From Cercis canadensis (taxonomy: Eukaryota; Streptophyta; Magnoliopsida; Fabales; Fabaceae), in NCBI GenBank assembly GCA_003255065.1, contig QAOA01008138.1, forward strand, positions 774,982 through 838,981: a DNA stretch of 64,000 nt, written 5' to 3'. The number at the start of each line of letters is the position of its first letter. Within the stretch, counting starts at the first letter, position 1. Positions 35,201-47,920 of the stretch are shown here, piece by piece. The notes under the pieces are model-generated. The model was not told where the DNA came from. It saw only the letters and a program-made list of their open reading frames with translations, and made no database searches. The position numbers and the translations under genes are program-made.

Positions 35201-37200
35201 TGTCTGAGTCTGAAACACTATTGATGAATAATTTACTTAATTCTTCTTTTAATTATTCACTAATATTTAATGAATTATCTTTTTCTTCATTGGACTATTA
35301 TGCTTATAATGTCTTATTTGATCACACTTATAACAGACTGAACCTTTGTAATGTTTTTTAGATTTTTAACTTTTATGAGATTTATTTTGAATTTTTGAAG
35401 GTTTACTTGATTCACCTTTATCATAGTATTTTATACTCTTACTATATTTTTATTCTTATATTCTTTCCTAAAGGTTTTATGTTTTTTCCTATTTCTTGAA
35501 GAATGAGGAATTAACTTATCATCAAAAGCCATTTGATTACAAATATTACTTAATTCATCTTTTCTCTTATGAGCATTCTTTTGAATCTTATTTTTAAATT
35601 TTATATCATTACATTGAACCATTATTTCTTGAATAATAGCACTAACTACCTAATCATATGAAGAGGTTTCATAAACTTGTGTTAATGATAAACCTTGGTT
35701 TGACCCATAATTTCTTAATCTTTCTTTGATTTTTTCTACAAATAGCTTTGGAAGTCCACAAATGAACTTTTCTTTTCAATAAGCTACGTTGCAATCATTT
35801 CTTAAAAATACTTTTGAGAAAAATACATCTTTGTACCATCTTAAGTTTGAAAGTTTTCTACATCTTAAGTTGGCTAAGATTTCCAAGAATTTTCTTGAAA
35901 GCTTTCAGGTTCACCTATGAAATGTTTAATGATAACATAAATTAGAATTTATATACTATTTGAATTATTAGTTTCAAGATCTATTCAATTTTCTATTTCT
36001 AGTCTTTGATCTTCAGTGAGATAATTATTTGACCTACCTTTTAGTTATCCTGTGAAACCACTAGTAATTATTCTAAGAATATTTCTTGAATCTGTTGAAG
36101 GAATTTTGACTCTAAAGGCATAAACCGCCATGAGAATTTCCTTTGTATGATTTAGTATTTCTTGTTCATTCATTCCATCAATATTTCATTCATAAATACT
36201 ATTTCCATCATAGCTTGAATGAATGTATTGATTTCTTTCTTCATATTGAATGTGAGGAAGGGTAGGTCTTGGATAATAATTCCTAGTTTGATATGTTCTT
36301 TGACCTAATTTTGAATTTTGTTTTAAGTCTATTTATTGCTAAATCTTCTTTTTCATTATTGATCATGTTTATTGATTGATCTTTGCCTTTTTTTTTCTGA
36401 ATTCTTAAGCTTTTTTACTAGTAGACTTAATGTTTCTTCATTTTCCAATCTAATATCTTTCATTTTTTAGAAGTTTGGTATCCTATAGATAGGCTGTTAA
36501 ATTTTTGTAATATGTTAAAACTACGTTTTTGATAAACTTCTATTGATGAAATTTTTGGAATAGTTCAATTTTGTAAGTTTTACTCTATTATAAAAATAAT
36601 AACTTCTCTACTATTAACCTCATCTCGATTATTCGTTGAATAGTCATGTTCTTCAATATTTGAACTAGAAGGTTCATGTCGGCTAGACAACAATCTTTTA
36701 ATTATCCTTAACATTATAATTTATCTTAACTTTAATCTAATTAATTATCTCTTTTAAACTTACCGGGACCACCACTCTAACCAATGGTTTCACTGCCTCC
36801 CTAGGACTTAGTACTGGGACCACGTTTTCCGGCTTACCAACACTAAGGCAAGAAAGACTTTTAGTCTTCTTAAAGTCTTGATATCTTATAAAGTCTTAGA
36901 CTTTAAATATCTATGTCCAACTTTGTGAACTTCTAAATCAAATATTTGAACAATGACTAAACAGCTAGATAAGCAAGCTTCTTAAACTTATATGTTGCAA
37001 TCTTTTGATATTGTTTACTTAATCTTTGATTATAAGGGCAATTGTTTTTAAGGTAATGAGCTCTATTGCTAAAGTAACATTAAGAACAAGAAGAATTTCA
37101 TACTTAGCTGTCTAAGTAAGATGCCAAGATATTATGGTTTGTACATTGAAATAAATCTCTCTTTCTCCCTCTTATATATATATATGTGAAGGAAAGAGGA
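32280..37200 (-). mobile_element. Caulimovirid-like fossil, copy 2, the longer one
   Basis: Read on the minus strand. 37.2-36.48 kb is a leader with a TATATATATATAAGAGGG promoter-like box. About 36.47-35.2 kb is the capsid/gag-like part, ending in a zinc-knuckle-like CYKCDQIRHYKHN. About 34.6-34.5 kb is an aspartic-protease-like piece (ALVDLGANMNC). About 34.0-33.55 kb is reverse transcriptase in caulimovirid style (EIQELLDKKLIRPSKS, FTVPFGHYEWNV, SFGLKNAPSKFQNIM). 33.47-32.29 kb carries a coiled-coil-like region with LAPLAKEKE-type repeats (APLAK motif) and a tail MTWTWECYHGFTKNE. No LTRs were seen. It has many breaks and is certainly not whole. It shares its parts with the fossil at 1-1.7 kb. 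A petuvirus-like affinity is possible but unproven. Confidence 0.7.
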
Positions 37201-37925
37201 TTTTTGATTGCACACATAATGTTTGGATTTTGTGTATCTTTTTCTCTTTTATTTTCTTTTTTGATATATAAAAGTGTAAAATTGTCTAATGTTTTAGAGA
37301 ATCAATTCAAAAATGATATCAAAAAATAGTTTGTAATTTAATTTAATCTTTCACAAAAGACGGTGGCAAGAAATTAGGTCACATTAAATAATATCAATTA
37401 AGTTTAGTACCATATCAATAAAGTGCAACCTAAGAATAGGTTGTCAATAAGTCTATTCACCAAATTTAGAGATGCTTGCATATAGAGTATATTTTGTTTT
37501 GCTCAGCATTTTGCATATATGAACAATGCTGATATTTAATTTTAAAAAAAAATCCATGCATGAGCATTTTCAGTACTTAACAGATTCAATGAGGCGAACC
37601 TTTTAAATATTTGGTATAAAATCATTTTAAGACTTTCCTTGTCTGTATATTCAAATTTAGATGTCACACGAACACCATTAAATTATTCAAGGCAATGACG
37701 GATGGCTCACACAGTGATCTAGTTATTAAACATAATTTTTTAAAACAACTTTGAAGTTGAGGTAAGACAAAACACAAATGAATTCAGCATAGTAATTGAT
37801 TTATGGTTGTCCAAAATCCAAAATTACTGGCAAAATGATTGTCTTAAAAAAAAAGAAGGAAAATTGTAATGACATTATTGATAAGAAAAACATCAAAACC
37901 AGCTGTCCAAGTATAAGCCAACTCA

Positions 37926-38980
37926 GTCTTCATATAATTTCCTTCATAATCCGCTTCTTTCTCTTCTTTGTTGACAGCTGGCCAATGAGAGGATCAAAAT
38001 CCTCAACACCATGGACTTCATCTACACTCCTCTTCAATGGAGTTGCAGCATCATTATCCCCAAATTGGGATGTTATATCCTGACTCATTCCATCATCCTT
38101 GTTGAAAGCTTTGTCAACATCCCACAAGTCGAGGGATGGTGTATTGGTCTCATCACCTTAAATATTTTACAAAATAAAATAACAAAACTAAAAAATTTTA
38201 AAATAGAAAGATAATTAAAATATACTTTATGTTCAGTAGTTTCGCCTCAAAATAGTTGTATCACCTTAGGATCATCACATAGTTTCCAGACGGTGAAATG
38301 GTCATATTGTTTTATGATGTTTTCCTATCTAGTCTAGATCTTGAATAGAGCTGTCAAACGGGTTAGCCCACCCCACCCCGCCTCAACCCGCCAAAAAAAA
38401 GATAGCAAATTAGTGACTAATAACAATTTAAATCAATGTCAAACACCAAATCAATGATAAATAATTTTTCATCACGTAATTCAAATTATCTAAGAGGACC
38501 AAAATTAATTAAATAGTCTAACAAAGTAATAAACAATCATTAAAAAACAAGTCAAAGAAGACTAATACCAACATGATAACATAATTTTTATAATAAAGAT
38601 TAGAATTTTTTTTTTTTTAAAAAAAAAATTGACTGGCGGGCCAGCCCGCCCCAACCCGCAACCCAAACGGGGCGGGCTCAAAAACCCGCTTCTAAATGGG
38701 CCAGCAAAACCTTAACCCAACCCAACCCTTTTGCATGGCGGGGCGGGCCAACCCAACGGGCCCAACCCATTTTGACACCTCTAATCTTGAATAAGTACTT
38801 CATCCCCAGGAATGTATTAAGTTCCATAGGATACAACTCTTCAGTATCTTGATCATTGGCACGCTATGAATAAACCATTTCATGTAAGATCTAAGTTTAT
38901 GACTAAAAAGCTAGTAAAGCTATGTACACTTAAGAAAGGTCAAATTGAAGTTTTATTACCTTCATGGCATGTTCATGCAA
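37926..38980 (-). pseudogene. RPA1-like single-strand DNA-binding protein of the Helitron
   Basis: Minus strand. About 38.86-38.79 kb encodes EELYPMELNTFLGMKYLFKI. After a MITE interruption, about 38.34-38.25 kb encodes NNMTISPSGNYVMILR, and 38127-37926 encodes the tail ATPLKRSVDEVHGVED followed by STKKRKKRIMKE. These match the OB-fold end and basic tail of RPA70-like proteins that plant Helitrons carry. Stops occur between the pieces, so it is broken. It lies head-to-head with the Rep region. Confidence 0.55.
38347..38783. mobile_element. 437-bp hAT-type MITE
   Basis: Perfect 8-bp target duplication ATCTTGAA at 38339-38346 and 38784-38791. The terminal inverted repeats are TAGAGCTGTCAA and, at the right end, TTGACACCTCTA, the classical TAGRGNTGNCAA hAT terminus. 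Subterminal parts are GC-rich and inverted (GGGTTAGCCCACCCC-like against GGCGGGCCAACCC-like). Non-coding. It interrupts the RPA-like gene of the Helitron, so it inserted after that gene arrived. Confidence 0.9.
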
Positions 38981-39009
38981 CTGTTGGGCACCAAGTTTTA
39001 ATTAACACT

Positions 39010-40950
39010 TTCTCCACATCCCGATCCCAATGAAGGGTGGTCAGAATTATCTCTCACTCGGGAGGTTGCTACCCAATGAACGGTCAGCACCTAAATTTGC
39101 ACAGTTGTATAATTTTTATACATATAATGAGGTGTCTAATCGTATACGGGGATACATGTAAGGTGAAGTTAGTTAATATATATTTATATCCACTAATTGA
39201 CCTAAATTCATTCTACATATAAAGAAAAACTCATAATACATCCATATTGTGACTACACTGAATCCATAGTACATTAATTCATTCATTGTATCTATTCTTA
39301 CATCATACTAAATATTGTGCACTTTCTTATGCAATCATTTCAAAGCAACTGCTGATAAACTAGATTCTACCATTGTTGAAGACCTGAGAAAGATGTTTGA
39401 CAAGCACAATCTACTAGGAAAGCATTTAGGAATGCGAGAGATCGTTACCAAAGCAACCCATTCACCAATGTAAGGATGATGCTTATTGCGAAACGTGGAA
39501 CCGATGGAAGGACGTACAACTGGCCAACTGCAAATGAAATTACGGTCCTAATAGTTGAAGATATTGATAGCCTTGAGAATGGGAGAGATATTATAATAGA
39601 ATCTAAGGCTAGAGAGTTACAGAGGATATGTGAAATCCATCCTGCCTATCTCACATTTAAGTATCCTCTTCTATTTCCATATGCGAAGGATAGATATAGA
39701 GATGATATCCTTATGATGGGATCAACCATACCTGAAATAGTCAAGAGGATGACATTTTTTTTATGAGGGAATTCTTTGCCTTCAGACTCATGGATAGGAA
39801 CATTGAAGCAGCTACAATATTGTTATCAAGGAAATTATTTCAGCAGTTATTGGTCGATGCATTCACAATGATAGAGTTATCTAGGTTGAGATATATTAGG
39901 AATAACCAGACCATCCTAAAAGCAAAAATATACAAAGATCTCACTAAGTGTGTCTTGAGTAGGGATGTTGTTGAATCGTTTGTGGAAAAACACGTAGTCT
40001 TGCCATCTTCCTTCATTGGTGGAGTAAGTTATATGTTCCAAAATTACCAGGATTGCATGGCCATATGCCTATGGGTTGGATATCCGGATCTATTTATCAC
40101 ATTTACATGTAATTAACACTGACCAAAGATACAACGTTATATTAAGGACAAATGGCTCAGTGCTGAAGACAGGCCAGATATTGTATCCATAGTGTTTAAA
40201 ATGAAATTGGACGAGCTTATCAAGGACTTTAAGCAAGGACATCATTTTAGAAAGGTAAAAGCATGTATGTATCTCCATTTTCTTAAATTACAAAGAGGAA
40301 TTAACACAAATTTATTACTGTTTGACTAATTGCACGTATTTATCTTGTGATGTGTCATTAAATATAATATATATATAGATATACTCTGTGTAAAAACAGA
40401 AAATATGTATTGACAATACATCTTTTTCAGTGGTATATTCGATAGAGTTTCAAAAGCATGAGCTACCTCGTGCTCACATATTGTTATTCTTGCATTTTGG
40501 GCATAAATACCTCAACCCTGATGACATTGATAAAATAATATCTGTTGGGATACTTGACAAGGAAGAAAATCCAAGATTGTAAGAAATTGTTGGGGATTGT
40601 ATGATGCATGGTCCATGTGGTGCTGCCAATATTAAATCATCGTGTATGAGAGATGAAATTTGTACGAGATATTTTCCTAAGAAATTTGTGAACAGAACAA
40701 TGATTGAAAATGATTGATATCCTTGCTATAGGAGGAAGGACGATAGAAGGTCAATTGATAAGAACGGAATACTACTTGATAATAGATAAGAATAACTTTC
40801 ATGCTTGTATTACATGTCATGTTATATTCGTTATTCAACGATATTATAAATTAGAGGTTTTTTTTATGTATTTACATATACGTTATTGCAACAAGTTTGT
40901 TGTATTGTATAACCCACATCTCATTCTGAAGTATGAAGCACATATCAATG
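39010..40950 (+). pseudogene. Helitron Rep (HUH endonuclease) region
   Basis: In order: FAQLYNFYTYNEVSNRIRGY (39.09 kb), then RTYNWPTANEITVLIVED, HPAYLTFKYPLLFPYAKDRY, the LSRLRYIRNNQ segment and PDLFITFTCN (40.11 kb), DRPDIVSIVFKMKLDELIKD, and ELPRAHILLFLHFGHKY (about 40.46 kb) followed by MMHGPCGAANIKSSCM. This is the Helitron_like_N plus Rep arrangement. The HUH motif should read HAH, but the first His is Arg (RAH). Frame changes and stops split it. An AT-rich insertion of about 160 bp sits at 40262-40430. Confidence 0.75.
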
Positions 40951-41142
40951 TTGAGTGATGTAACTAGTCAAAGGAGATTAAATATCTCTTCAAATATATA
41001 AACAAGGTGTTCGATCGTATTACGACTACTTTCTACTAATCACATGAAAACAATACACAGAACCATGTGATGGATGAGATCAAAATGTATTACGATTGCA
41101 TGTTTGTTTCTGCATGTGAGATAGCCTAGAGGATATTCTCAT

Positions 41143-43711
41143 TTGGCATTCTCCACAGAGATCTACCAGTGGACAGGTTGTTGTTTCATCTCCCAGATAA
41201 GCAGGTTGTTGTCTTTTCAGGAGGGTGATGACCTTGATAATATATTGAATAGAACAAGTGTGAACATGACTAAATTGCTAGCTTGGTTTGAGGCAAATAA
41301 GAAATACCCATATGCTAAACATCTGACGTATTTTGAGTTACCAAATTATTTTGTTTGGAAACAGCCGACTAAGGAATGGTTGCCAAGGAAGAAAAGGTTT
41401 TTTGTTGGGAGACAATATTACATTCCACCTAGAGCTAGTGAGATGTATTACATGAGATTGTTGTTGAACATTCAAATAGGATGCACATGCTATGAAGACA
41501 TTAGTACAATTAATGGGGTTGTATATGGTACATTTAAAGAAGCATGCTATGTGGTTGGTCTTCTCGACGATGACAATGAATTTATAGAAGGTATAAAGGA
41601 AGCAAGTGCACATGGTTCTTCCTATTATCTGAGGGGCATATTCGTTATGCTCCTAATGTCAAACAGCATAAATAGACCAGATATGGTGTGGGAAGAGACG
41701 TGGAAATTAATATTTAATAATATCATCTACAAGCGACGAAGACTATTCAATAATCCAAGTACAATTTATAATATTATGAAATAAATAGACGTCATATATT
41801 TAATAATATAATATGAATACAGTAAAAATTTGATAATTATAGAATATTTTTTGTGTGGTAGTAATAAGTGTGTTCTTTCATAGAATACAATATTATATTA
41901 TTAGTCATAAACAAAAATGACATCAATCCCTAATAAATTTGTTATAGGACTAAGTATGAGTGATGATGAGCTTAAAGATCAGACTTCTAGCAAAGATAGA
42001 AAATTTGTTATAAAACTACTGTAAGAGCCTACGTGATTACCCACCCTTGCCATTGACAATAGATCCTAGTAGTTCATCCAGACAAAATAGATCGATTTAT
42101 GATGAAACTGTCTATGATAGAGATAAGCTAGCACAAGAGCATACAAAATTATTTTCAAGACTTACGGATGAGCAGAAGACTGTGTATGAGACAATCATGG
42201 CAGTAGTTTCTTGTGACAATGGTGGTCAATTCTTTTTATATGGTTACGTTGGAACCATAATGACTTTTGTCTATAGAACATTCTCTGTTGTTCTATGTTC
42301 CAAAGGCAATATAGTGCTTACAATGGCATCAAGTGGTATTGCATCACTTCTCCTTCTTGGTGGTAGGACAACACATTCTGAATTTTCTATCCATTTAAAT
42401 GTCAATAAGGATACAGTCTGTTGCATAAAACTAGGCAGTCCCCTGGCAGAACTGTTGGCTGCTATGAAGTTAATCATTTGGGACAAGACCCCTATGATGC
42501 ATAAACATTGTTTCGAGGCATTGGACTAAACTCTTAGAGATATATTGAAGTATACAGGCACAAAAGCTGCACAGACGCCATTCGCAGGTAAGGTTGTGGT
42601 GCTAGGTGGGGACTTCAGACAAATACTCACAATGGTACCCAGAGGGAGTAGATAGGATATTGTTGGCATAACTATTAACTCTTCCCACTTGTAGAAACAT
42701 TTTCAGGTATTAATTTCAATTTAACCCTTATAACGGACAACATTTATCACATTTTGATCCTTAATGTATGTTTTTTTTTTACTAACCCGTACAGGTTTTG
42801 AACCTAACAAAAAACAAGAGATTGGAAACAAGATCTGCAAATCCCCACATACTAGAACTAAGTGAGTTCTCCAGTTGGTTATTAAAAAATTGGTGACGGT
42901 GAAGCAGAAGATACAAATGATGGTGAAGTTGTTATTCAGATACCAGATGACCTTTCCCTACGATGTGGTGATGATCCCATTCATGATATTGTGAACTCCA
43001 CTTATCTTAGATTCATAACAAACATGAAAGATCCAAAATACTGTCAAGAGAGAGCGATCATCAGCCCTACACTGGAAGTGGTGAGAAAAATAAATGATTA
43101 TATGATTTTCTTAATGCTTGATGATGAAAAGATCTATTTCAGTTAATACAGTATGTGCAGATCGTTGGGGAACGGGCTAGACGATATCCATACAACTGAA
43201 TTCCTAAACGGTATCACCCCATCTGGCCTCCTAAAACACAAGTTAATACTAAAGTTGGGCGTACCTGTTACATTATTAAGGAACATAGATCAGCGGAATA
43301 GATTGTGCAATAGAATGAGATTGATAATCACCCAACTTGGGAGATATGTAGTAGAGGCAAAAATTATTTATGGCAGTAACACAGGAGAATAGGTGTTCAT
43401 TCAACGGATGACCTTGACATCCTCTGATAAGAGGATGCCTTTTAGACTACAAAGAAGACAATTTCCCCCTGTAGGTTTGCTTTGTCATGTCAATAAATAA
43501 GAGTCAAGGCCAATCCCTGTCGCATGTTGGGTTATATCTACCAATATCAATCTTCAGCCATAGACAACTTTATGTGGCTTTTTCAAGGGTTTGTACACGC
43601 AGTGGCCTCAAAGTTTTGACAATTGATATTGAAGGAAGTTCTACACCAAGCACCACAAATGTTGCCTACAAAGAGGTGTTTCAAAAAATCAATCAAAAAG
43701 GTATGAGATAA
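41143..43711 (+). pseudogene. Helitron PIF1-family helicase region
   Basis: 41143-41784 encodes the linker and helicase entry (TYFELPNYFVWKQPTKEWLP and ASEMYYMRLLLNIQ). 42047-42529 holds LTDEQKTVYETIM, a degenerate Walker A (GYVGTIMT where GxGGTGKT is expected) and MASSGIASLLLLGGRTTHSE. About 42.58 kb has VVLGGDFRQILTMVPRG. 43153-43711 has LKLGVPVTLLRNID and the final INKSQGQSLSHVGLYLP and LYVAFSRV motifs of PIF1 helicases. Several frames and stops separate the pieces. The loss of the Lys of Walker A would by itself prevent ATP hydrolysis. Confidence 0.8.
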
Positions 43712-44134
43712 ATTTAAACATGTAATGTCTATAAATACAAATGAAAACTCTAAAGATGTATTTTTATACTTTCTAATTATTCAAATGTCTCAATTCTAGG
43801 ATCAATGCTAGTTCATGCAGACTTAGATGAAGTAGCTGACAGTCCTAATCAAAATCATACACCATAGATTATTTCAGTATAGTATTATCTCATTTTGCAT
43901 TTGCTTAATGCTCTTTCAAATATTATATGGATTTATGATTGATATTTTTAATGTGTTGGATATATGATTCAAAATATGAAATTCATAAGAACATATATTG
44001 CATAGATTTATATAATTTGTACTTCTAAAATCATATAGATTGCATCCCATGTCCCGTTACTTGTGGCGTACACCCCTCAGCCTGCGGCTAGCGCATTGGC
44101 ACGGGTATAATACTAGTAATCCTATAAAATAAGA

Positions 44135-44560
44135 TTGCAGAGGGGGGGGGGGGTGATTGAAGGCATATTCAACCTCAGAATTAAATAATGAGAAAAATAG
44201 TCAATGTTCTTATATTTAGGAGATATTACTATTTATTTTGAATTTGAGGGTTGATTGATGTTTAGCTACAATTTTTGAAACTTGTAATTATGCACAATTA
44301 TAACCAATAAGATCAGCAAGAATTTCGTTTTAATTATTTCTTTCCAATATATATATTTTGAATTCTTGCTATCTTTAATGATAAAACCTTAATATTCCTC
44401 TATTGAATAAATTCCATATTTTATTAAAAATCAATTATAAGAATATCATGTTATATCACATATTGTTTATAGAAATAATATTGTTCAAATTGTCATTCTC
44501 CTAAATTGTCAGGGTATTAATTAAAAAATTCCTCTAATCGTGCAATGACCCATTTCTTTA
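44135..44560 (+). repeat. Tandem-duplicated flank, unit A
   Basis: Matches 46940-47540, starting GGTGATTGAAGGCATATTC against GAGTGATTGAAGGCATATTC and continuing through AATTATGCACAATTA and AGAATATCATGTTATATCAC. Unit B has about 180 bp of extra sequence in the middle. A 12-base G run precedes unit A at 44142-44153. Confidence 0.85.
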
Positions 44561-45192
44561 TTTTTTTTAATGGAAATCCAAAATTTGTTCAAGCTTAGGG
44601 AATTTGGGTTCACCCCTTGCTAAACTTGATACATTATGTATTCTAATATTCTATGATTTGATATAGAAGCTGGTAAAGCATATGTAATGGTTAAGTAGTT
44701 TAATTGTTGTTATTTTATTCTAGATTGGTAGTGGTAAGTCCAATGACATGTGTTATTATTTATATTTCCTTATTCTAATATTCTATGATTTGATGTAGAG
44801 GCTGGTATCACTTCTCTTGGAACCTAGTTCTTTTTATTTAAAAATGAATAAATCATATAAATTAAATATATATCTATAGTTATGATGATTATTTACATTT
44901 AATTTTTTCTTCATGGTTATTCATGCCATAGCCAAGAGCTTGATAAGAGAATTGAAATAATAAGGTGTCAACCAAAAGAAAGCCAAAAAAATGCCCATAA
45001 AGTCTCAATATTGATAGCAACCAAGAGAGTGACTCTATATGTGCTAAAAGTCATAAGCAACAGAAAATTTCACCAACATAATCACTCATAATCAAAACTC
45101 ATAAGCAATATAACCATTAATCGGTTCCATTAGTAATTCAATAATAACTAATCTCGAATAATTGAAAATCAGAGGGTCAAGTTTTCCTTCAC

Positions 45193-45682
45193 TTAAAATA
45201 AAACAGCATCTCCAATCTTCAAATGATTGTCTTCCATGAACTTATTGAGCCCAAATCGAAGGGAGACAACATAGCCAAGCAGATTGTCATCATACCAATA
45301 GTACACAACCCATTTTTCTCCCAAAGTAACCAATCTTGATTCCAACTCTAAGGTACCCACCAGAAGTTTTATGTGTTCCCTTGAAATCTGATATGGCACA
45401 ATCTAAGGGAGAAAAAAGATGTGGAGATTAATATTTTTAATAAATAGTATACTTCATCACCTTAACAGTTTTAGTATCATTAAGCTATGAAGTAATTCTT
45501 ACCATTGATTTGCTTGTCATCACTTATTCTATGATTTGTACAGCAAAACAATCTAAAAAATTCTTCATATTTTTTGTGGCACGGAAAGCATTGCTATCAG
45601 GGTTTAGTCGGGGTTCAAACATGTCAATGTGGTATGGACATTTCAACACCATACTTTTAGCCATAGATCTTGTCAAAACCAT
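45193..45682 (-). pseudogene. B3-domain (REM-like) gene copy 1, two exons, interrupted
   Basis: Exon 1 is 45682-45503 (MVLTRSMAKSMVLKCPYHID...) and exon 2 is 45402-45193, after a CCCTTAG acceptor. Joined in phase, exon 2 reads IVPYQISREHIKLLVGTLEL, then GEKWVVYYWYDDN and FGLNKFMEDNHLKIGDAVLF. The last segment (K-F-x-E-D-N-x-L-x-x-G-D) is the standard end of a plant B3 DNA-binding domain, and the first is its start. Exon 1 has an in-frame TAA seven codons before the donor. The protein would be about 130 residues, a single B3 domain like the small REM proteins. Function as a transcription factor is unproven. It shares its plan with the gene at 47.9 kb. Confidence 0.55.
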
Positions 45683-46199
45683 GTGTTCACACAAAATAGG
45701 ATATCAATATTGGCTGTACATAGTCAATACAAATTGAAGAATTATATTAGTAAATTTTGGTGTGTGTATTTACAAATATATTATGTAAATGCACACTCAG
45801 TTTTGCATGTCATAGATATTATTACTTAGAATTTAATAATACAAATTGAGTGTGTATTTATAGAATAAAGTATAATTTTTGTTATAGCAAAAGCATGTAG
45901 AGTTTTTTTTTTATTTTTTTAATTCCTTTTCTTAGAAACCCTCTTCAATTCGTTTTCTTATGACTTTTATTTTTAATTCTCAATTACAATAAACAAATAC
46001 CTACAGGGCAGATGAGCTTGCAACCAAAGCATGTGGATGAGAATGATCGTATATGTAAGTGAGGGAAGAAGAGAGATAAACATGCAAAGCAAGGAAGGTT
46101 ATTTAATTGCATCTGACACAAATATCACAACTTGATAAAGAAAAGAAAAAAAAAAAAACATCATCAAATAGGAGGCCACCAATTTATTTGCTCAAGCTT

Positions 46200-46640
46200 T
46201 CGCAGAAAAAAAGATTAACAACATCAAGATTTTGTCAATATTAAGAAGAAAATCGGGTCATTCCCAAACTACATCAAAACCAAAAGAATTATATAAACAT
46301 GAATAATATTTGCTCAATTGAATAAAAGCATACCTCAAGAGAGAGATGTCTTTAGATTACTATTGAAGAAGCCAAAAGTTGAACAAACATCCAACAAATA
46401 ACAGTTTCAGCAAGGATGCAATACTGAGAGGAAGAGAATTCTGGTACATGCATAGGAGGAGGAACGGGGCATCTATATATACAGTAAAAATCAAGAATAG
46501 CAACTAGGAATCCTAATACGTTATTCCCAATATGGACCTATTTTTTGGTTGCTTTTTGTCACATCTTATAATCACTTAAATGAACAAGTCACTAATACGT
46601 TATTTATAATCTTCCACATCATCTTGCAAACCTTTTAAAA
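46200..46640 (+). repeat. Duplicated flank, first copy (partner at 52.30-52.72 kb)
   Basis: AACAACATCAAGATTTTGTC through AAAGCATACCTCAAGAGAGA and beyond matches 52303-52720 with scattered differences. It belongs to the tandem duplication that carries the two B3-like genes. Confidence 0.85.
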
Positions 46641-46939
46641 AAATATATTTATAATCCTTTAAGGTGCTAATCTGTGTGGAGTTCTCAACTCTACTTTGCC
46701 TTTGTCAATACCACGTAACATAAGGAAGAAAAAGCATGAGAAAACTTTCCATGAAATTTGCAGGCAATCAAATTGGCCATAGCATTAAAATCATATTTTA
46801 ATAAGTGCATGTATTAAGGAATAAATTATTTTGGTCCATGAGTTATGGCTCCTTAAAGTCAATTGTGGCAGAACCTGTAGACAATATATCAAGTGTGGAG
46901 GAGGAATATTTTTGAAACTCATAATCTAATAAAATCATA

Positions 46940-47560
46940 ATTGCATAGGGGGAGTGATTGAAGGCATATTCAACCTCAGAATCAAATAATGAGAAAAATA
47001 GTCAATGGTCTTATATTTGGGAAATATTATTATTTATTTTGAATTTGAGGGTTGATTGATTTTAGCTACAATTTTTAAAACTTGTAATTATGCACAATTA
47101 AAATTAAACAATTATAACCAATAAGATCAGAAATAATTTCGTTTTAATTATTTCTTTCCAATATATATATGAATTTAGAGGCTGATTAGAGACTAATTAG
47201 GTTACATTTGTAGAAAATAGCTAAAAGTCCTCAAATCAATATTTATGTTTATTGCGAAAGGAAAACTAATTTTTGTTTACAGTTGCTCCTTGATTAGGGA
47301 AACTAATGAAAACTAATGAATATAAAAGGAAACCCTAATAATATTGGAGGAATTATTGCTATCTTTAATGATAAAACCCTAATGTTCTTCTATTGAATAA
47401 ATTTCATATTTTATTAAAAATCAATTATAAGAATATCATGTTATATCACATATTTTTTAAAGAAATAATATTGTTCAAAATGTCATTCTCCTAAATTGTC
47501 AGGGCATTAATTAAAAAAATTCCTTTAATGATGTAATGACCCATTACTTTATATATATAT
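46940..47560 (+). repeat. Tandem-duplicated flank, unit B
   Basis: The counterpart of 44135-44560. Its internal part 47166-47260 (TTAGAGACTAATTAGGTTAC region) also matches 52825-52912, so at least three partial units exist. Confidence 0.85.
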
Positions 47561-47920
47561 ATTTTTTTTACTGAAGCAATTATAAGGCTTTTGCCTAATG
47601 AAGAATCCATGTATCGATTTTAAAGTATTCTTTCCAATATTGGTGGGTTTCCCTATTCTAGATTTTTGGCTTTGAACTTTGTTCCCATTTTGGATATGTC
47701 ATATTATGGGTTTACCTCTTAATGTAGTTTTTATTTTTTATTCTCCTTTCTAGCAACATGTTTGGGATGATGATTTTGTGCGGGTATTTAATTGTTTACA
47801 TATTTTGGCTATAAGCAAAACTATAGGAAATGGTTCACATACAATGGTGCATCGCAAAGGGAAGTAAAAGATCTTTAACATAAATATATTATAAACTCAT
47901 CCACTAAAAAACAATTAGTA

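Larger units (their letters stand above)
37900..44116 (+). mobile_element. Helitron (Rep/helicase rolling-circle transposon), inactive
   Basis: Plus-strand Rep and PIF1-type helicase regions lie between about 39.0 and 43.7 kb, and a minus-strand RPA-like gene lies at 37.9-39.0 kb, the usual content of autonomous plant Helitrons. The 3' terminus is convincing: ATTGGCACGGGTATAATACTAG ends in CTAG at 44113-44116 and is followed by T, with a complementary CCCGT upstream at about 44053. The 5' TC end was not identified, so the left limit is approximate. Coding parts carry many stops and lost catalytic residues. Confidence 0.8.

Noticed and set aside
37926-38127. Host replication protein gene
   Set aside because: Its position next to Rep/helicase remnants and its RPA-like basic tail fit the RPA gene carried by Helitrons.
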